The translations under genes were made by a program, and so were the position numbers. DNA of 64,000 nt from Dryas octopetala (lineage: Eukaryota; Streptophyta; Magnoliopsida; Rosales; Rosaceae): assembly GCA_963921425.1 (NCBI GenBank), contig OY992835.1:8866001-8930000 (forward strand). The letters are read 5' to 3'. The notes beneath the pieces are model-generated. The model saw only the letters and a program-made list of their open reading frames with translations. It ran no database searches and had not been told where the DNA came from. This document shows, one piece after another, positions 27,895 to 39,275 of this stretch (within the stretch, counting starts at the first letter, position 1; each line of letters opens with the position of its first letter).

Positions 27895-30800
27895 CACTAC
27901 AACAAAATCTAGCAAAGGCAACCAATTGTTTTTGGTAGGAATAGATGCAACTGTCACTGTTGTTAGTTTGTATTGCCCATTGCCACCATGCAGTCACCAT
28001 AGAGCATGTTGGAGGTTGGTGTTGGGGTGGCAAAGGAGCTAAGCCCACCCACATGTAAGAATGGTGGAAGAATTTGACAAAAACTGTCATGACAGTCTGA
28101 CAGGCAGCTGCTCACTAATGCTGCAGTTAGTTGGTTTTTTCCCTTCACCATTAGATGTAAGGTTGCTGTATTGGTGTTAGAATTGATATCATTAAACAAT
28201 GTCTCCATGAATGTTGGTGACTAATTAATTAGAATTCAAAATACATTTTCCCACCAAACATATCTTGCAGTGGGATTTAAAAAAGTGAAGGATGAAAAGG
28301 AAGAGAGAAGAAAAGTGCAAATGAAGAAGGAGGTTTCGCACTTCCAAGCTACTGGAGCTTCGGTCTTCTCTCATGAGGTCCAGTCCTCAATCTTCTTCTC
28401 AGCTTCTGGAGGTCCGGTCCTCTCCCATGAGGTTTGGTCCTCAAGTCCTCTTTTTGATCTTCTTGTCCTACATCGCAACCAAGCAAAACCACAAAGTATA
28501 AACTCACAAGGAAAAGGAACATAAGTTGAAAATGAATTTTGTTTGGTCAAAGTTGAACATAAGCAAAACCATATTTTGGAGTTATAAATATGCCATAATC
28601 GAAGTTATAATTAATATAAGTGAAAACATACTTTTCACTACAACAAACTCAAATAAGCTTGCAAAATGAAAAATATAATGAACTTTGATAGCACTGAAAA
28701 AATGCCTCATGCCTACTGAGAGGCAATAGAGAAACTATTACTTAATCATGTTGAAAAAGAAAAAGAAAGACTAGTTAAGGGGAACTCATGCTAGTATTCA
28801 AGTCACATATGAGGTTCAGACATATATACCTTCCCCATATGCATGTTTGAACCCCATCTGTGACTCATTCCCCTGTTCACCTGTGAACTTGAAAGCAATA
28901 CATATAGATTGAAAACACACACACAAGGCATAAATTAAAAGAAAGTTTAAGTTAGTACAGATTAAAATAAGAAACTATAAGTATGCTTCCCAAACCCAAA
29001 TAATGAGCAGCTAAGAAGCATACCTTTTGTCTGAAGGAAAACATAAGAACTTTCTCATATTTTTGCTTGGAGAATACATTGACAGCAACATCCTGTAAAT
29101 AGCAAAGATATAACTCAACCACACATGAAAATTATATATGCTCACAATACTTTCATGTTTCTCTCACTTTCATAACCTAAAGATAATTAAAAAAAACAAG
29201 ACAGATCCCACGATGCACTATCATTGTTACACTTGTTCATATAAATAAAAAGAGTTGTTGACCTATACTATAGACACATAAATTAGACTTTTGAGTAGTA
29301 TGTTATACACTGCATTTTTCTTCATTAAGGTCACTGAAAATCATCACTAAAGCATATCACTTTGGTTAAATCGGGAAATTTCATTTTTATGTATCCACTT
29401 AAATTTGAAGTTAACTAAAGAAAGAGTGAAAGAACATACTGATCCATACCACAGACCATGGTATTTATAGTTCCACATGAACCTGCAGAAGGTTGGAAAA
29501 TGGCAAAATAATATCAAAACAAATATGAACCAAGCAAAACCACAAAGTATAAACTCACAAGGGAAATAAACATAAGTTAAAAAGGAATTTTGTTTGGTCA
29601 AAGATGACCAATTATGCAGTTATTAGATGGACATTTTAGTTATCACTGCAAACAGTTGATGATTCAGGAAAGATGAAGTACATATTCGGGACAAAACTAT
29701 GTCAAACAATGCAGTATGTCAATAAGAAAACCATTGAACTATATTGCTTGAAGAAGTTAATGAATACACGAATCAAGAATCACAGCTATATATTGGCTGC
29801 TAACAGAATATTGAAACCAACTAACTAATCTCTTAACAAAACAAGCCACATGGCACACAACTATAGGCTATAGACTAACTAGCATAACTAATAACCATAA
29901 TCATTGAAAATACAAACACGTGTACAATTCAGCACAACCATGAAGCAGAGGACCAGACCTCCACCTTGAGGACCAGACCTCCAGGAAGCCACCATGAAGC
30001 TGAGGACTGGACCTCCACATTTGAGGTCCGGACCTCCAAGACCTCCTGCAATCAACACATTTTACAGCTCACTTGTTTTAATTTCTTTATGTCAAAAGAA
30101 ATAAAAACAAACCCAAAAATAAAACCTAAAATTAGTAATTTCTCATATATATAATGAGTGAAAATAATTAAGATATAGATATATAAAACACCAATTAATT
30201 AGTACCCCAGCAGCCAAGCGTAACAACTCCGTCAACATGGCCGTCATACACCGTCGGAGTCGCCAGAGATCGGCAGAGGAAGGTCGCAGGTGTTTGGGCT
30301 TTCAATCGCCATCTATGTTGGTTGCCGAAATGATTTAATGACACCAATCAACTCAAAGCAACGAGAGGATGAAAATAGAGGTCGTGTGCCTTGCTGCCTG
30401 AATACTAAAATCACCGGAAAAGATGGCAGTTTTGTTTGGTTTTCGATTTAGCTTCATGGCTGAGTTTTTGGGAAGAAAAAGATCAAAGGGAGAGAGTGGA
30501 GGAGGAGACGAAGAGTTTGGTGGTAGTCGCGCTAGAATCGTCACTAGATTATCCATGTTCGATCGAAGACAGAGAGATGAGAGAGAAGGGAGGGTGCGGT
30601 TGGTTTAGGGATGTGGGAGGAAATGAAGAATAAATTCTGGAGTTAGGTTTTTATTTAACCCTATGTAGCGAAATTACACATTTAGCCCTCAAACAAAAAT
30701 CACCATAATTTTTTAACTGGTACACCAATTCGAAGCTTGATGGTCGTAACTCCGTTTTACATCTTCTTTGTGTGTACGCGCTCGTAGTCCCGAGCCCTAT

Positions 30801-31409
30801 CCAGCTAGACCAAAAACTCGTTTATAATGTAAACATTTAATTTTGTCAAAATAAAACCTTAAACCAATTTACGTCTTCTTCGTGTCTACGCGCTCGTAGT
30901 CCCGAGCTCTATCCAACTAGACAAAAAACTCATTTATAATATAAATATTTAATTTTGTCAAAATAAAACCTTAAACCAATTTATAAAAGCATTTCTTTTT
31001 AAAACAAACAATTTTATAAATTCATAGAAAAATAATTTTAATGAAATATATTAGTTTAATGAAATATTTTATAAATTCATCCCTAAACTCAAAATGTCAA
31101 TTGCCACTTTCCCAATTTTAGTTTCAAAGAAAAGAGGCCTTGTGCACAGCCACCATTACAAATTTAGTTTGGGTTAGGGGTGGGAAAAAAATAATTATGC
31201 CACTAATCTCCCAATTCGGTTACTATGTTTTTGGAGCTACAAAAAAATCAACTATTGTACAAATTAGTGGGTCTTAAAGCAACTATCATCTCCACCATAA
31301 ATATAGTAATCACTGACAATAAGTATTAGTGACTACCTCATTTGTCAATAGGCACCCCCAAATTTATGGGTGCAAAAAATAGAGGCCTTTGGCCATATTT
31401 GTTGTAGTG
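27895..31409. mobile_element. Second CACTA element, no transposase
   Basis: Left end CACTACAACAAAATCTAGC, inverted right end CACTACAACAAATATGGCC, and a perfect CTT duplication (27892-27894 and 31410-31412). The 3515-bp interior has no transposase frame. It contains a roughly 74-bp direct repeat (28479-28552 and 29530-29603), short GAGGTCC/GGACCT repeats (28340-28450 and 29945-30035), and a tandem pair of about 112 bp (about 30725-30990) with CGCGCTCGTAGTCCCGAGC. A GC-rich block at 30200-30620 looks like the 5' part of a host gene, but I could not identify it. Confidence 0.75.
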
Positions 31410-31429
31410 CTTACTCGACTCTAGTTTTT

Positions 31430-31830
31430 TATTTATTTATTAAAAACAATGCTTCATTGTTAAGATGTGTTCTCGATTACAGCAAGGTCCTCGATCAACA
31501 AATTCATCAACCACATAGCACCTTCCTCTAATCACATCATTAAGCCTCCTCTACGAAGACTAAAACGAGCCAATTCATGGGCGACTCGATTACCCTCTCT
31601 AGGACAAAAGGCAACATGTGATATATGCAACTAACAAAATCAATTTAATATCCGGCCTCCACCAAATTTCCCTCTATAGCTCAACACACATTTTGGTCGT
31701 TAAGGAAGCCTCCAAGGAACCGGTCTTCACCTCAAGAGGAAGCAGCCTTGCCTCACTAGCAAAACACCTGCATGGATGGAGCTCAGTTGCTAAGACCGAA
31801 ACATTGAAGCTTGAATTTAGAAAAATCGTT
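31430..31830 (-). pseudogene. LINE RNase H-like remnant
   Basis: Reverse reading around 31520-31620 gives HVAFCPREGNRVAHELARFS and then LRRGG, the hallmark end of the plant LINE RNase H-like domain. Upstream frames (31620-31780) are broken. Confidence 0.7.
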
Positions 31831-31863
31831 CAAGCTTTTGTTTTATATGGTCCCCCTCACCCC

Positions 31864-31896
<33 letters not shown>
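31864..31896. repeat. Poly-A tract near the right end of the hAT-like element
   Basis: About 33 consecutive A between two short cytosine-rich stretches. Confidence 0.9.
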
Positions 31897-31903
<7 letters not shown>

Positions 31904-31928
31904 TCCTAGCTCCACCCCTGCCTTCATA

Positions 31929-32640
31929 TACATGCATTGCAACATAATAGGATAAATTTGGGTACGTACATGTGTAAGATATATATATATATAGCTTTTC
32001 TCTCTCTGCAAGATAATCGTTCTTTAACTAAAGAACAGACGCATATATTTATGGCTTTCTTTTCACTTTTTGATATTATTCTTCATAGGGTTTAATACTT
32101 TAGGGTATAAATCTTCAATCAAGACATGTTACTTGGTTATAACCAAAGAGTTAAATTTCGAGGCAATTTCGATTTTGACAAAAATTAGACATAAATAACA
32201 AAAATTGCTATTAAAATACAAAAATTTGAATGAAAATTTAACATATTATCTACTATATTGATAAAAAAAAAAAATATTGATAATTGATAAAAGCTGACTT
32301 ATAATTGACAAGGAAGTGATAAATATATTACTGAACTATCCAAATGTCTACCAAAAAAATGAAACTAAAAAAATAGAGTTGTGAAATTTTTAAAAATTTT
32401 ATAAGCCAATTTGACCTTCAAAACAAACTTATCTAGCTTAAAAATACGTTCCGTCATAACATAGTGATGAGTTTGTAGATCTCGTAATTCCTTTTAATTT
32501 GACCTATTATGGGCCCAAAATAGACACGGGAACTCAAAGTTACGTGGATCGAAGTTAACTACCAAATCTTTCCTTTATGCAAATCTAACATCTCCATGTA
32601 GGCATGGGTGACGCATGCTGCATTGGAGAGAATTCACCCT
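31929..32640. other. AT-rich spacer, no gene seen
   Basis: Contains an edge resembling the AAATTTCG-type termini at 7753 (32143-32175), but no matching partner. A palindrome TTCTTTAACTAAAGAA lies at 32020. Confidence 0.4.
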
Positions 32641-33449
32641 TTAGTTCTGTTCATATCTTATGTTTACCCAAAATTACACCTTTAAATAGGTCGATGATCG
32701 GTATGTGTCTAGATCTTACCCTGAGATAATGAGATGTGCAAGTATGCCAGCAAGTCGCAAAAGGCTTGCAATGTGTGTGTGTGGTGAATGAAAATGGCCT
32801 CGATCCACCTTCCAATTAAGCAGTTGTAAACCAAGTGGGGGAACTAGTGTAGGTTCTTTTCTGCCTAAAATTGGTTTAGGACTTAATCATTTTCTTAAAA
32901 CAACAACAGTAAAGAAATGCCAAAAAATGATTGCAAATATGAATGAAAATAGTAATTAAGAACAATAGTGATCGAATTGAAATTAAGCAAGAAAGATAAC
33001 TTGTATTAACATGAACATGAGTACAAGAAACTCATTACAATTAAAGTATTTGAATTAGAAAGACCCTTAATTGGCTACTTGAAATCAAGAACATGTTGAA
33101 ACCAACCTCACAACAAGCATGAATTAATTCAAGAACTGGGAACTACGGCCACAGATTGGCCGGCCGCAAATCAACTTTAACGGTCTAAAAGCAAGGAAAA
33201 TTAGCTAAAGGGCTTTGAGAAGTAAATTTGATAGAGTTTTAGTATTGTTGAATGTTGAAGAATGCCTCCTAACTCTTCGTGCTTGAACTTATTTATAGAG
33301 GAAGAAGAAGCAAAAATTGCTCTTGAGCAAGTGTCACGCTCTCCTTGATTCCAAGGGCCTTAGATTCTGTATGAGGACGTTAGCCAATGATTGATTTTGT
33401 TTAATTTTAAGTAATTCCAAAATTGTTGAAAATTCCAACCACGTGAGAT
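32641..33449 (-). mobile_element. Probable LTR-derived segment on the minus strand
   Basis: A minus-strand CTATAAATAAGTTC TATA-like box (about 33288-33300) is followed by a leader-like sequence running to lower coordinates. No coding domains and no paired LTR or target duplication found, so this is an inference from promoter-like structure only. Confidence 0.35.
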
Positions 33450-33580
33450 TATTATGATGTCAAATCATAAAAACTTAGTAAGAATGGCTGGAAAACTTGT
33501 TGCTCAACCTCTTCTTATTCCCATATTTTACTATACAGCAAACCTTTACATTTTTTCACAATTTCATTTCCAATACCTTC

Positions 33581-35460
33581 TGTTGATGCAAATTTCCGTA
33601 AGAGAGATGCAACAACATAGAAGGGATGATCTGGCTGATCTGAAGCCCTACTGGATGATGAAGTGGAGGTTGAACCGAGATCTTCCTGCACGAACACAAG
33701 ATCAAAGGAGATGGACCGGTGTGGTACCAGCCAAATACGCTCCGATGATGAAGTTAGTGATGTGTATTTGGAGGTGTTTATGTAAGAACAAGGAAGAACA
33801 TGTGATGAACTTGAGAGAATGAGGAAGAACAAGGTAAGATCTCCTGGGTTTATTCTCAGCAAGTAGGGGGTATTCTGATAGGCTTTTTGGTGAGTGAAGT
33901 TATGTATTAGATCCCCCTTTTTGTGCACATAAGGCAGCTTATATAAGCAAAGAAAATGGTGAGGGGTAAGTTACCTGCATGAGGGTGAATGGTTGAGAAG
34001 AGGCCACGCTTTCGGTCATGAATAGTGGCATGCACAGCTACTCACCATCTTTACATTCAATGCTGCATTCAATGCAAGGATGGAAGATAAACTGGGATGC
34101 CCCAATAGTCATGACTGTGAGCTAGGAAGTCTCATCTGTCAGAGAGTCATGTCAGGTGTACTTGAGTATGGCGGTTCGTCCTAACGTGATCTTCTTTAGA
34201 ATGGCAGTGGGAAGCCGAGCCGATCCGAACACATGTTCTCATGTGTAGACAAGAAACCCATGTGTGATCGGATCGGACATGGACAAGCCGGTCGAGCCAA
34301 TCCGGTAGGTAGTGATCTCTTCAAGTCGTAGTTGGCTGTGACTAGAATTTGAGAGGATGATCACCAAAGGCCGAGCCGAACCGGGTGTCCACTTCATGAT
34401 GGATTTCTCCAAGTGTAGAGCAAATGTTGATAGGTTCGGATCGACAGGAGGCAGTTCCTAGGCCGAGCCGAACCAAATGGTCGAGATGATTCGGTGATGA
34501 CAAGATTGTCAAAGCAAGTCTGATCATGACCGGTCATTGGGCCGGTCCGGGCCGAGCCGAACCAATGGTCGAGATGATCCAGTGGTGACAAGATTGTCAA
34601 AGTGAGTCCAATCATGACTGGTCATTTAGCCGGACCGGGCTGAGCCGAACCAATGGTTGAGATGATCCAGTGGTGACAAGATTGTCAAAGCGAGTCCAAT
34701 CATGACTGGTCATTGAGCCGGACCGGGCCGAGCCGAACCAATGGTCGAGATGATTCGGTGATGACAAGATTGTCAAAGCAAGTCTGATCATGACCGGTCA
34801 TTGGGCCGGTCCGGGCCGAGCCGAACCAATGGTCGAGATGATCCAGTGGTGACAAGATTGTCAAAGTGAGTCCAATCATGACTGGTCATTTAGCCGGACC
34901 GGGCTGAGCCGAACCAATGGTTGAGATGATCCAGTGGTGACAAGATTGTCAAAGCGAGTCCAATCATGACTGGTCATTGAGCCGGACCGGGCCGAGCCGA
35001 ACCAATGGTCGAGATGATTCGGTGATGACAAGATTGTCAAAGCAAGTCTCATCATGACCGGTCATTGGGCTGGTCCGGGCCGAGCCGAACCAATGGTCGA
35101 GATGATCCGAGCTGAAGATTTTGGAAGTGATGTTCCAGGTTCTAATAGAATGTTTAATGGTTGAGATGTGACTGGAGAAAGATGATCTCCAAATCCGAGC
35201 CGAACTGATGGTATCCGAAAAAGATGATCTCTCGAATTTCTGGTGGATCCCAATGTTAGTTCGGATCGGACACGGATGACCCAGAGGTAAGAGCCGATCT
35301 CATATGTACATGTCGTTGGCATTGCTAAGCTGTGATGATGACATAGATGGCTGGGTCTGATCAACTTGACCATTGAAAAGTCAGAGCAAAAATGGGACCT
35401 GGTGTGCCACGTGTTGGTCTGTGATTGGCCATTGAATCCATGTGGATTTATCCACAAACA
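33581..35460 (-). mobile_element. Solo LTR (Gypsy-like) with U3 minisatellite, perfect CCTTC duplication
   Basis: The 1880-bp sequence reads TGTTTGTGG...ATCAACA on the minus strand, flanked by CCTTC on both sides (33576-33580 and 35461-35465). In sense order it has a U3 with repeated GGTTCGGCTCGGC words, an 88-bp tandem array, a TTATATAA box (33937-33948), and GGCTGGTACCACACCGGT (about 33705-33722). No internal retroviral-type genes flank it, so it is a recombination remnant. Confidence 0.85.
34462..35110. repeat. 88-bp minisatellite in 264-bp higher-order units
   Basis: Units start with GCCGAGCC or GCTGAGCC at 34462, 34551, 34639, 34727, 34815, 34903, 34991 and a partial at 35079, all spaced 88 bp (89 for the first). 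Three variants alternate strictly A-B-C-A-B-C-A: A has ATTCGGTGATGAC, B has ATCCAGTGGTGAC with AAGTGAGTCC, and C has AAGCGAGTCC with CATTGAGCC. Confidence 0.95.
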
Positions 35461-36430
35461 CCTTCAAAATCTTTAGACTCATTTTTCCCCTGTCCAAAAA
35501 TCCCATGTGATAAAATAATGACAAACAATTTTTTTCACTCAACTCCTTCAAATTAATGGATCATGCTAGTGGTTTTGGCTATTGTAATAGCAACGTCTTC
35601 TTTGCGCGTGGTCACCAATAGGCAATAGTCTACTTCTTTTAACACCATTATTTAGAGCTTCTTTCCATTGTACGTTCCCACTTACTATCAATGTTTGAGG
35701 TCTACACATCATCTAGGATAAGGAGGAACTTCTTACCCTCTATAGATTCATACATACGTTGCAAGCTTTGTTGCAACGTTAACTCATTTGAATATGGGGT
35801 TATTACTTCCATTGAGAGTTTGAATGATGGCTTTGGAACTCTTGATCTCATCACACAGACCCATATTCTCTTCTCCAAGTGGACTTAACATTTTGATCAT
35901 TATAGGCTAGTTGGACAAGAGTTGTCTTATCAATTCCTCACATCCCTACGCTAGATCACAAAGGGTGCCCTCCCTTTTTGACTACTAGCTAGCTAGCTTA
36001 CTTACTAAAAAATCTTTTTCCTCGTCGATATCGACCAAACATCTTAGACATATCGACAAAAGGCGTAGTCTTCTTTCTTTCAAGTTGTTCAATGACTCTT
36101 TCAAAGTATTGGAAGTTATACATTTCTCTCTCATCGACATTCATGGTTAACCTAGCATTCAGATCTTTTATCTTATGAGCAAGGTAATGACGAACAATGA
36201 CCTAGCTGACTTGACGAAAGCAAAAGCAGTGGGAAGGAATAGAGAAACATATATACCTTCTTCATTTTATTTTATTTTATTCAAAAAAAAAAAAAAAAAG
36301 GTATTTTGGTGACCTTTTTTATGTTTCTCAACTTATTGTTCCACTCATCCAGCACTTGGTCCATCTCGTACGATAAACCATGTTGCAATATGAGACCTTC
36401 TACACATTGAAAAATTGATAATTCAAAGCT

Positions 36431-37838
36431 ATACATTAGGCCAAATATGATTGTGTTTGTATTTTGATTTTAATGTTACATATTTCGATGGATTCAGATT
36501 TAATGTTGCATGATTATTTAAATTCAAAGTTTTTTTTTCCTTGAAAGTTATAAACATGGAAATATTAGTGGAAGTTTTAATCTTTAGTGGAATAGTGAAA
36601 TCATATGGAAATAGAATGCTGGGGTACGGAGATCAAAATACTAAATTTCTTTTGGTGTTAGTTTGGTAAGCTCCCACTACTGTTTTAAACCGACCGAATG
36701 AGTCTATGAGACTCCTAATCGAAACAAATTCACTCTTCTCACAAAAAGCTTTCTTACTATTTCATATCTGAAAAGTAAAAAGATATTGCTATTCAAATTC
36801 CCATTTTATCATCTAAACTCAAATTTTTATTTTTATTTTTATTTTTCTGGAAGGAATGCATAAAAGTTGTGCAAGAATGAGAATAACATTGCCCCCAGAA
36901 AAATATAGTATAATGTTATGTCCTCTCAAATCTCAGCAAGGCAACTAGCTCCTCATTTTTGGTTTCTTAAATCAGAATAAGTTAACAACATGATTACAAT
37001 GATTATATTGTGTGTTTGTGATCCAAATCATGATTACCAAATTCTTAAGCGTGCAAGGATTTGAAGTAAGAGCAAGACACGTAGAAGTATAGGTATATAG
37101 CTAAGAGCTTATATAATTAAATTGCTCACTTGGGTTGGTCCCATGGTATAAAGTTTTGGAACGCATTGTTTAATTGTTGCACCATTTTGGTACCCTATTA
37201 GACAGCTCTCCTAACCTAAGGACCTAAGCACAATAATGGAACCCCTCTGAACACCAACACATGGAAGCTGCAAGAGAGACAGAGACTCTCATTGAAAATT
37301 ATTTACTTCCTCATATCTTTGTCTTGACCTTGTCCTCATCATCTATAGCACCTTCAAAGATCCGACCCCACCCCTCACTTCAATTAATTAACATTAAACT
37401 AAAATTAAGAAACATTTTTGTTCCTCAAAATCCACTATGCTTTTAAAATCATAACGTACATTAAAATCTAGTTTTTTTTTGCTAAAAACATTGAGAATCT
37501 AGTTGATTTAAATGCGCAGCTGCAGAGTCGCAGACACAGCGTTCCCCACGCTATCATGCGCCGGTGGTCACCCCACGTTCTGTGGCCGCTTTCGTCGCAA
37601 ACGACAGGCCGTTACCGTTACGTTCTGAACAGTACGCTTACGTTAGCAACGGACGGTTCACATTTTTTTAAATTTTATTTTCTACACGATTTATTAAAAA
37701 ACAAATCTAAAATTACAGTTCGCATTCGCAGCACCAAAAATTCATATTTCCCATTAAAGAAAAAGATATAAAATTTATAAAAAAAAAAAGAAATTTCGAT
37801 TTATCCGTACAACTTTTAATCACAGAAATTTGAAGCAC
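36431..37838. other. Intergenic spacer between the NLR relic and the 37.8-kb gene
   Basis: AT-rich, no further NLR sequence recognised upstream of the coiled-coil relic. The part next to 37838 is presumably the 3' flank of the downstream minus-strand gene. No RNA gene seen. Confidence 0.5.
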
Positions 37839-38360
37839 CTACTCGGGGATGGTAACGAGCACAGGTCGCCAAGCTCTCTTCAGTAATCTACACCGAAACG
37901 ACGCCGTTATGGGTCGAAGCGACAACCCTGCGCCGCGCCGAGTCGCCAGGCCAAAACCACCACCACCGACATTCCCAGTCGCCGATAACAAGAACCCTCG
38001 CTCTTCTCCTTCTCCTTCCACTTCCTGACCTCTCCTCCTATCCGAAACCCTGTTGTCTTCTAGCGGCGGCGAGGACACAAACAGGTCCTTCAGCTTGTGG
38101 CGGCGAGCCCTAACCACCTCATTGCTCTTCTCCGGCGGATCATCCCCGCGATTGTCGCCGTCGTCGCTGTCGTCGATGTTCGGGACATCCGACGAGTTTC
38201 CCCGGCGAGGCAGTCGGCGGCGGTCGGGGCGGCTGAGGAACATTCTTAGGGTTTTACGGCGGCGGAGGTGGATGACTGGGCTGGCCGTTGGGCTCTGCGT
38301 TGGGCTTCCGGCGACGGCGCATTGGGTCGCCAAGAGCTTGAATTTCTGCAAGGTAGCCAT
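37839..38360 (-). CDS. Small conserved plant protein of unknown function
   Basis: A single open exon of 173 residues starting at the second ATG (38360; an ATG directly before it, 38363, would add one Met). I recognise the general architecture of a plant family of unknown role: an N-terminal ATLQKFKLLATQCAVAGSPT block, a Ser/Pro-rich segment with SPVIHLRRRKTLRMFLSR, a middle RHKLKDLFVSSPP motif, and the extreme C-terminus LLKRAWRPVLVTIPE. The middle between residues 50 and 85 is acidic and probably disordered. No signal peptide, membrane segment or known domain is visible. Some databases call related proteins 'filamentous hemagglutinin transporter', which I would not trust. The coding region is much more GC-rich than its flanks. 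Conserved ends plus a clean frame make this a real gene. Confidence 0.8.
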   Translation of the reverse strand: MATLQKFKLLATQCAVAGSPTQSPTASPVIHLRRRKTLRMFLSRPDRRRLPRRGNSSDVPNIDDSDDGDNRGDDPPEKSNEVVRARRHKLKDLFVSSPPLEDNRVSDRRRGQEVEGEGEERGFLLSATGNVGGGGFGLATRRGAGLSLRPITASFRCRLLKRAWRPVLVTIPE

Positions 38361-38363
38361 CAA

Positions 38364-39275
38364 ATCATAAATGTTTCAGGAAACGACAAGTCGCTGATTG
38401 TGAAATTGGTGGTTAATTACTGGTTGGATGCGTTTTGGTGGTGGTGAGAGAAAGTGAGATCTGATCTGAGGCCATGGGAGGATTGGGAGTGGGATTGGCT
38501 TTTTCTACTGTTTGGAGTGAGAAAATGAAGCTGGAAAATATTGCATTTTGTTTGGTAGAGAAACAGAGGAAGTGGAGTTGATTAAAAAATTGGAGGAATA
38601 TGAAGTCAGGAACGGCTTTATGGATGATTCTGTAACTTTTGCTTTGGGTGTTGGGCCTCTTGGCCTCTTTAGGGGACGTCCGGGTTGCCTTCCATCTATG
38701 CTTCCACGTGGCACTTTCTGATCAAATCTTTGCTTGTTGCTTGTTGCTTAGAATCATGGAATAGGACGAGTCGAGTGAGTCAAGAATGGATTAGCAAATG
38801 AATTTAGGGCCGGATTTTAGGAATTGATTTGATTTGATTTTTTTTTTTAACTTTTTTTATTTGGTGATGAGAGGAGAGTTGAACTCAAATTTGGCTTTTG
38901 TTAGATTTCAACGCATTAATATGCCATGTACTCATTATATGTATTTTATTTTATTTTTTTAATTAATTTTCCCTGCATTTTTTTCTAAGAAAATTTTATC
39001 AAAAAACTTTGACTTTTATCTTTTTTCTCAATTGAGCATGCAGCATTTAAAGTGTTCTAATTAAGGACTTTTAGTTTATTAAGTATTAATCAAAGACTTT
39101 TTATCAATTCCATCATAACTGCCATTGTGACCAATTTGTAAGGACAAAATCTTAGCAAAACGTCTCGACTTTTATCTATTATCTCAGTTGAGAATGCGAC
39201 ATTGAAAGTATTACAATTAAGTATTTAAGTACTACTAGTTTATTTAAGTACTAGTTTTTTAAGTACTACTTTAAG
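38364..39275. other. 5' flank of the 37.8-kb gene
   Basis: First about 350 bp is moderately GC-rich and includes the likely promoter and leader. The remainder is AT-rich with a short TTTAAGTACTA tandem repeat (39215-39275). Confidence 0.45.

Larger units (their letters stand above)
27403..31920. mobile_element. hAT-like element containing a nested CACTA and a LINE fragment
   Basis: Left end CAGGGATAGAGCCAAGG and inverted right end CAGGGGTGGAGCTAGGA match at 13 of 17 positions. The flanking 8-mers are TCTTCATA (27395-27402) and CCTTCATA (31921-31928), 7 of 8 identical. The interior is interrupted by the CACTA element 27895-31409 and by LINE sequence. The pairing is plausible but rests on imperfect repeats. 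Confidence 0.5.
33450..36430 (-). pseudogene. CNL disease-resistance gene relic split by a solo LTR
   Basis: Not open in any single frame, but read across frames on the minus strand it follows the CC-NB-ARC order. In the coiled-coil region YEMDQVLDEWN lies at 36337-36385, then HKIKDLNARL and RKKTTPFVDMSKMFGR (about 36039-36110). A P-loop relic GIDKTTLVQLAYND (35900-35937) has Asp for the Gly before Lys. Walker B KKFLLILDDV is at 35706-35735, and RNBS-B LLVTTRKEDVA at 35593-35620. Then comes LKELSEKNCLSLF. After the LTR the reading resumes with IGNEIVKKCKGL (GLPL region, 33540-33575), a deletion, and FLLSFYDLTS (33456-33487). Several stops and frameshifts are present; no LRR part was found. 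Such proteins are intracellular immune receptors; this copy is dead. Confidence 0.8.

Noticed and set aside
28638..28660. Another CACTACAACAAA end at 28638
   Set aside because: No partner end or 3-bp duplication found; may be chance or an internal duplicate of the 27895 terminus.
24059..31412. A single large CACTA from 24062 to 31409
   Set aside because: The two outer ends differ (CACTACTAGAAAA against CACTACAACAAAT) and flanking triplets do not match (GCT against CTT); each end pairs better with a nearer partner.
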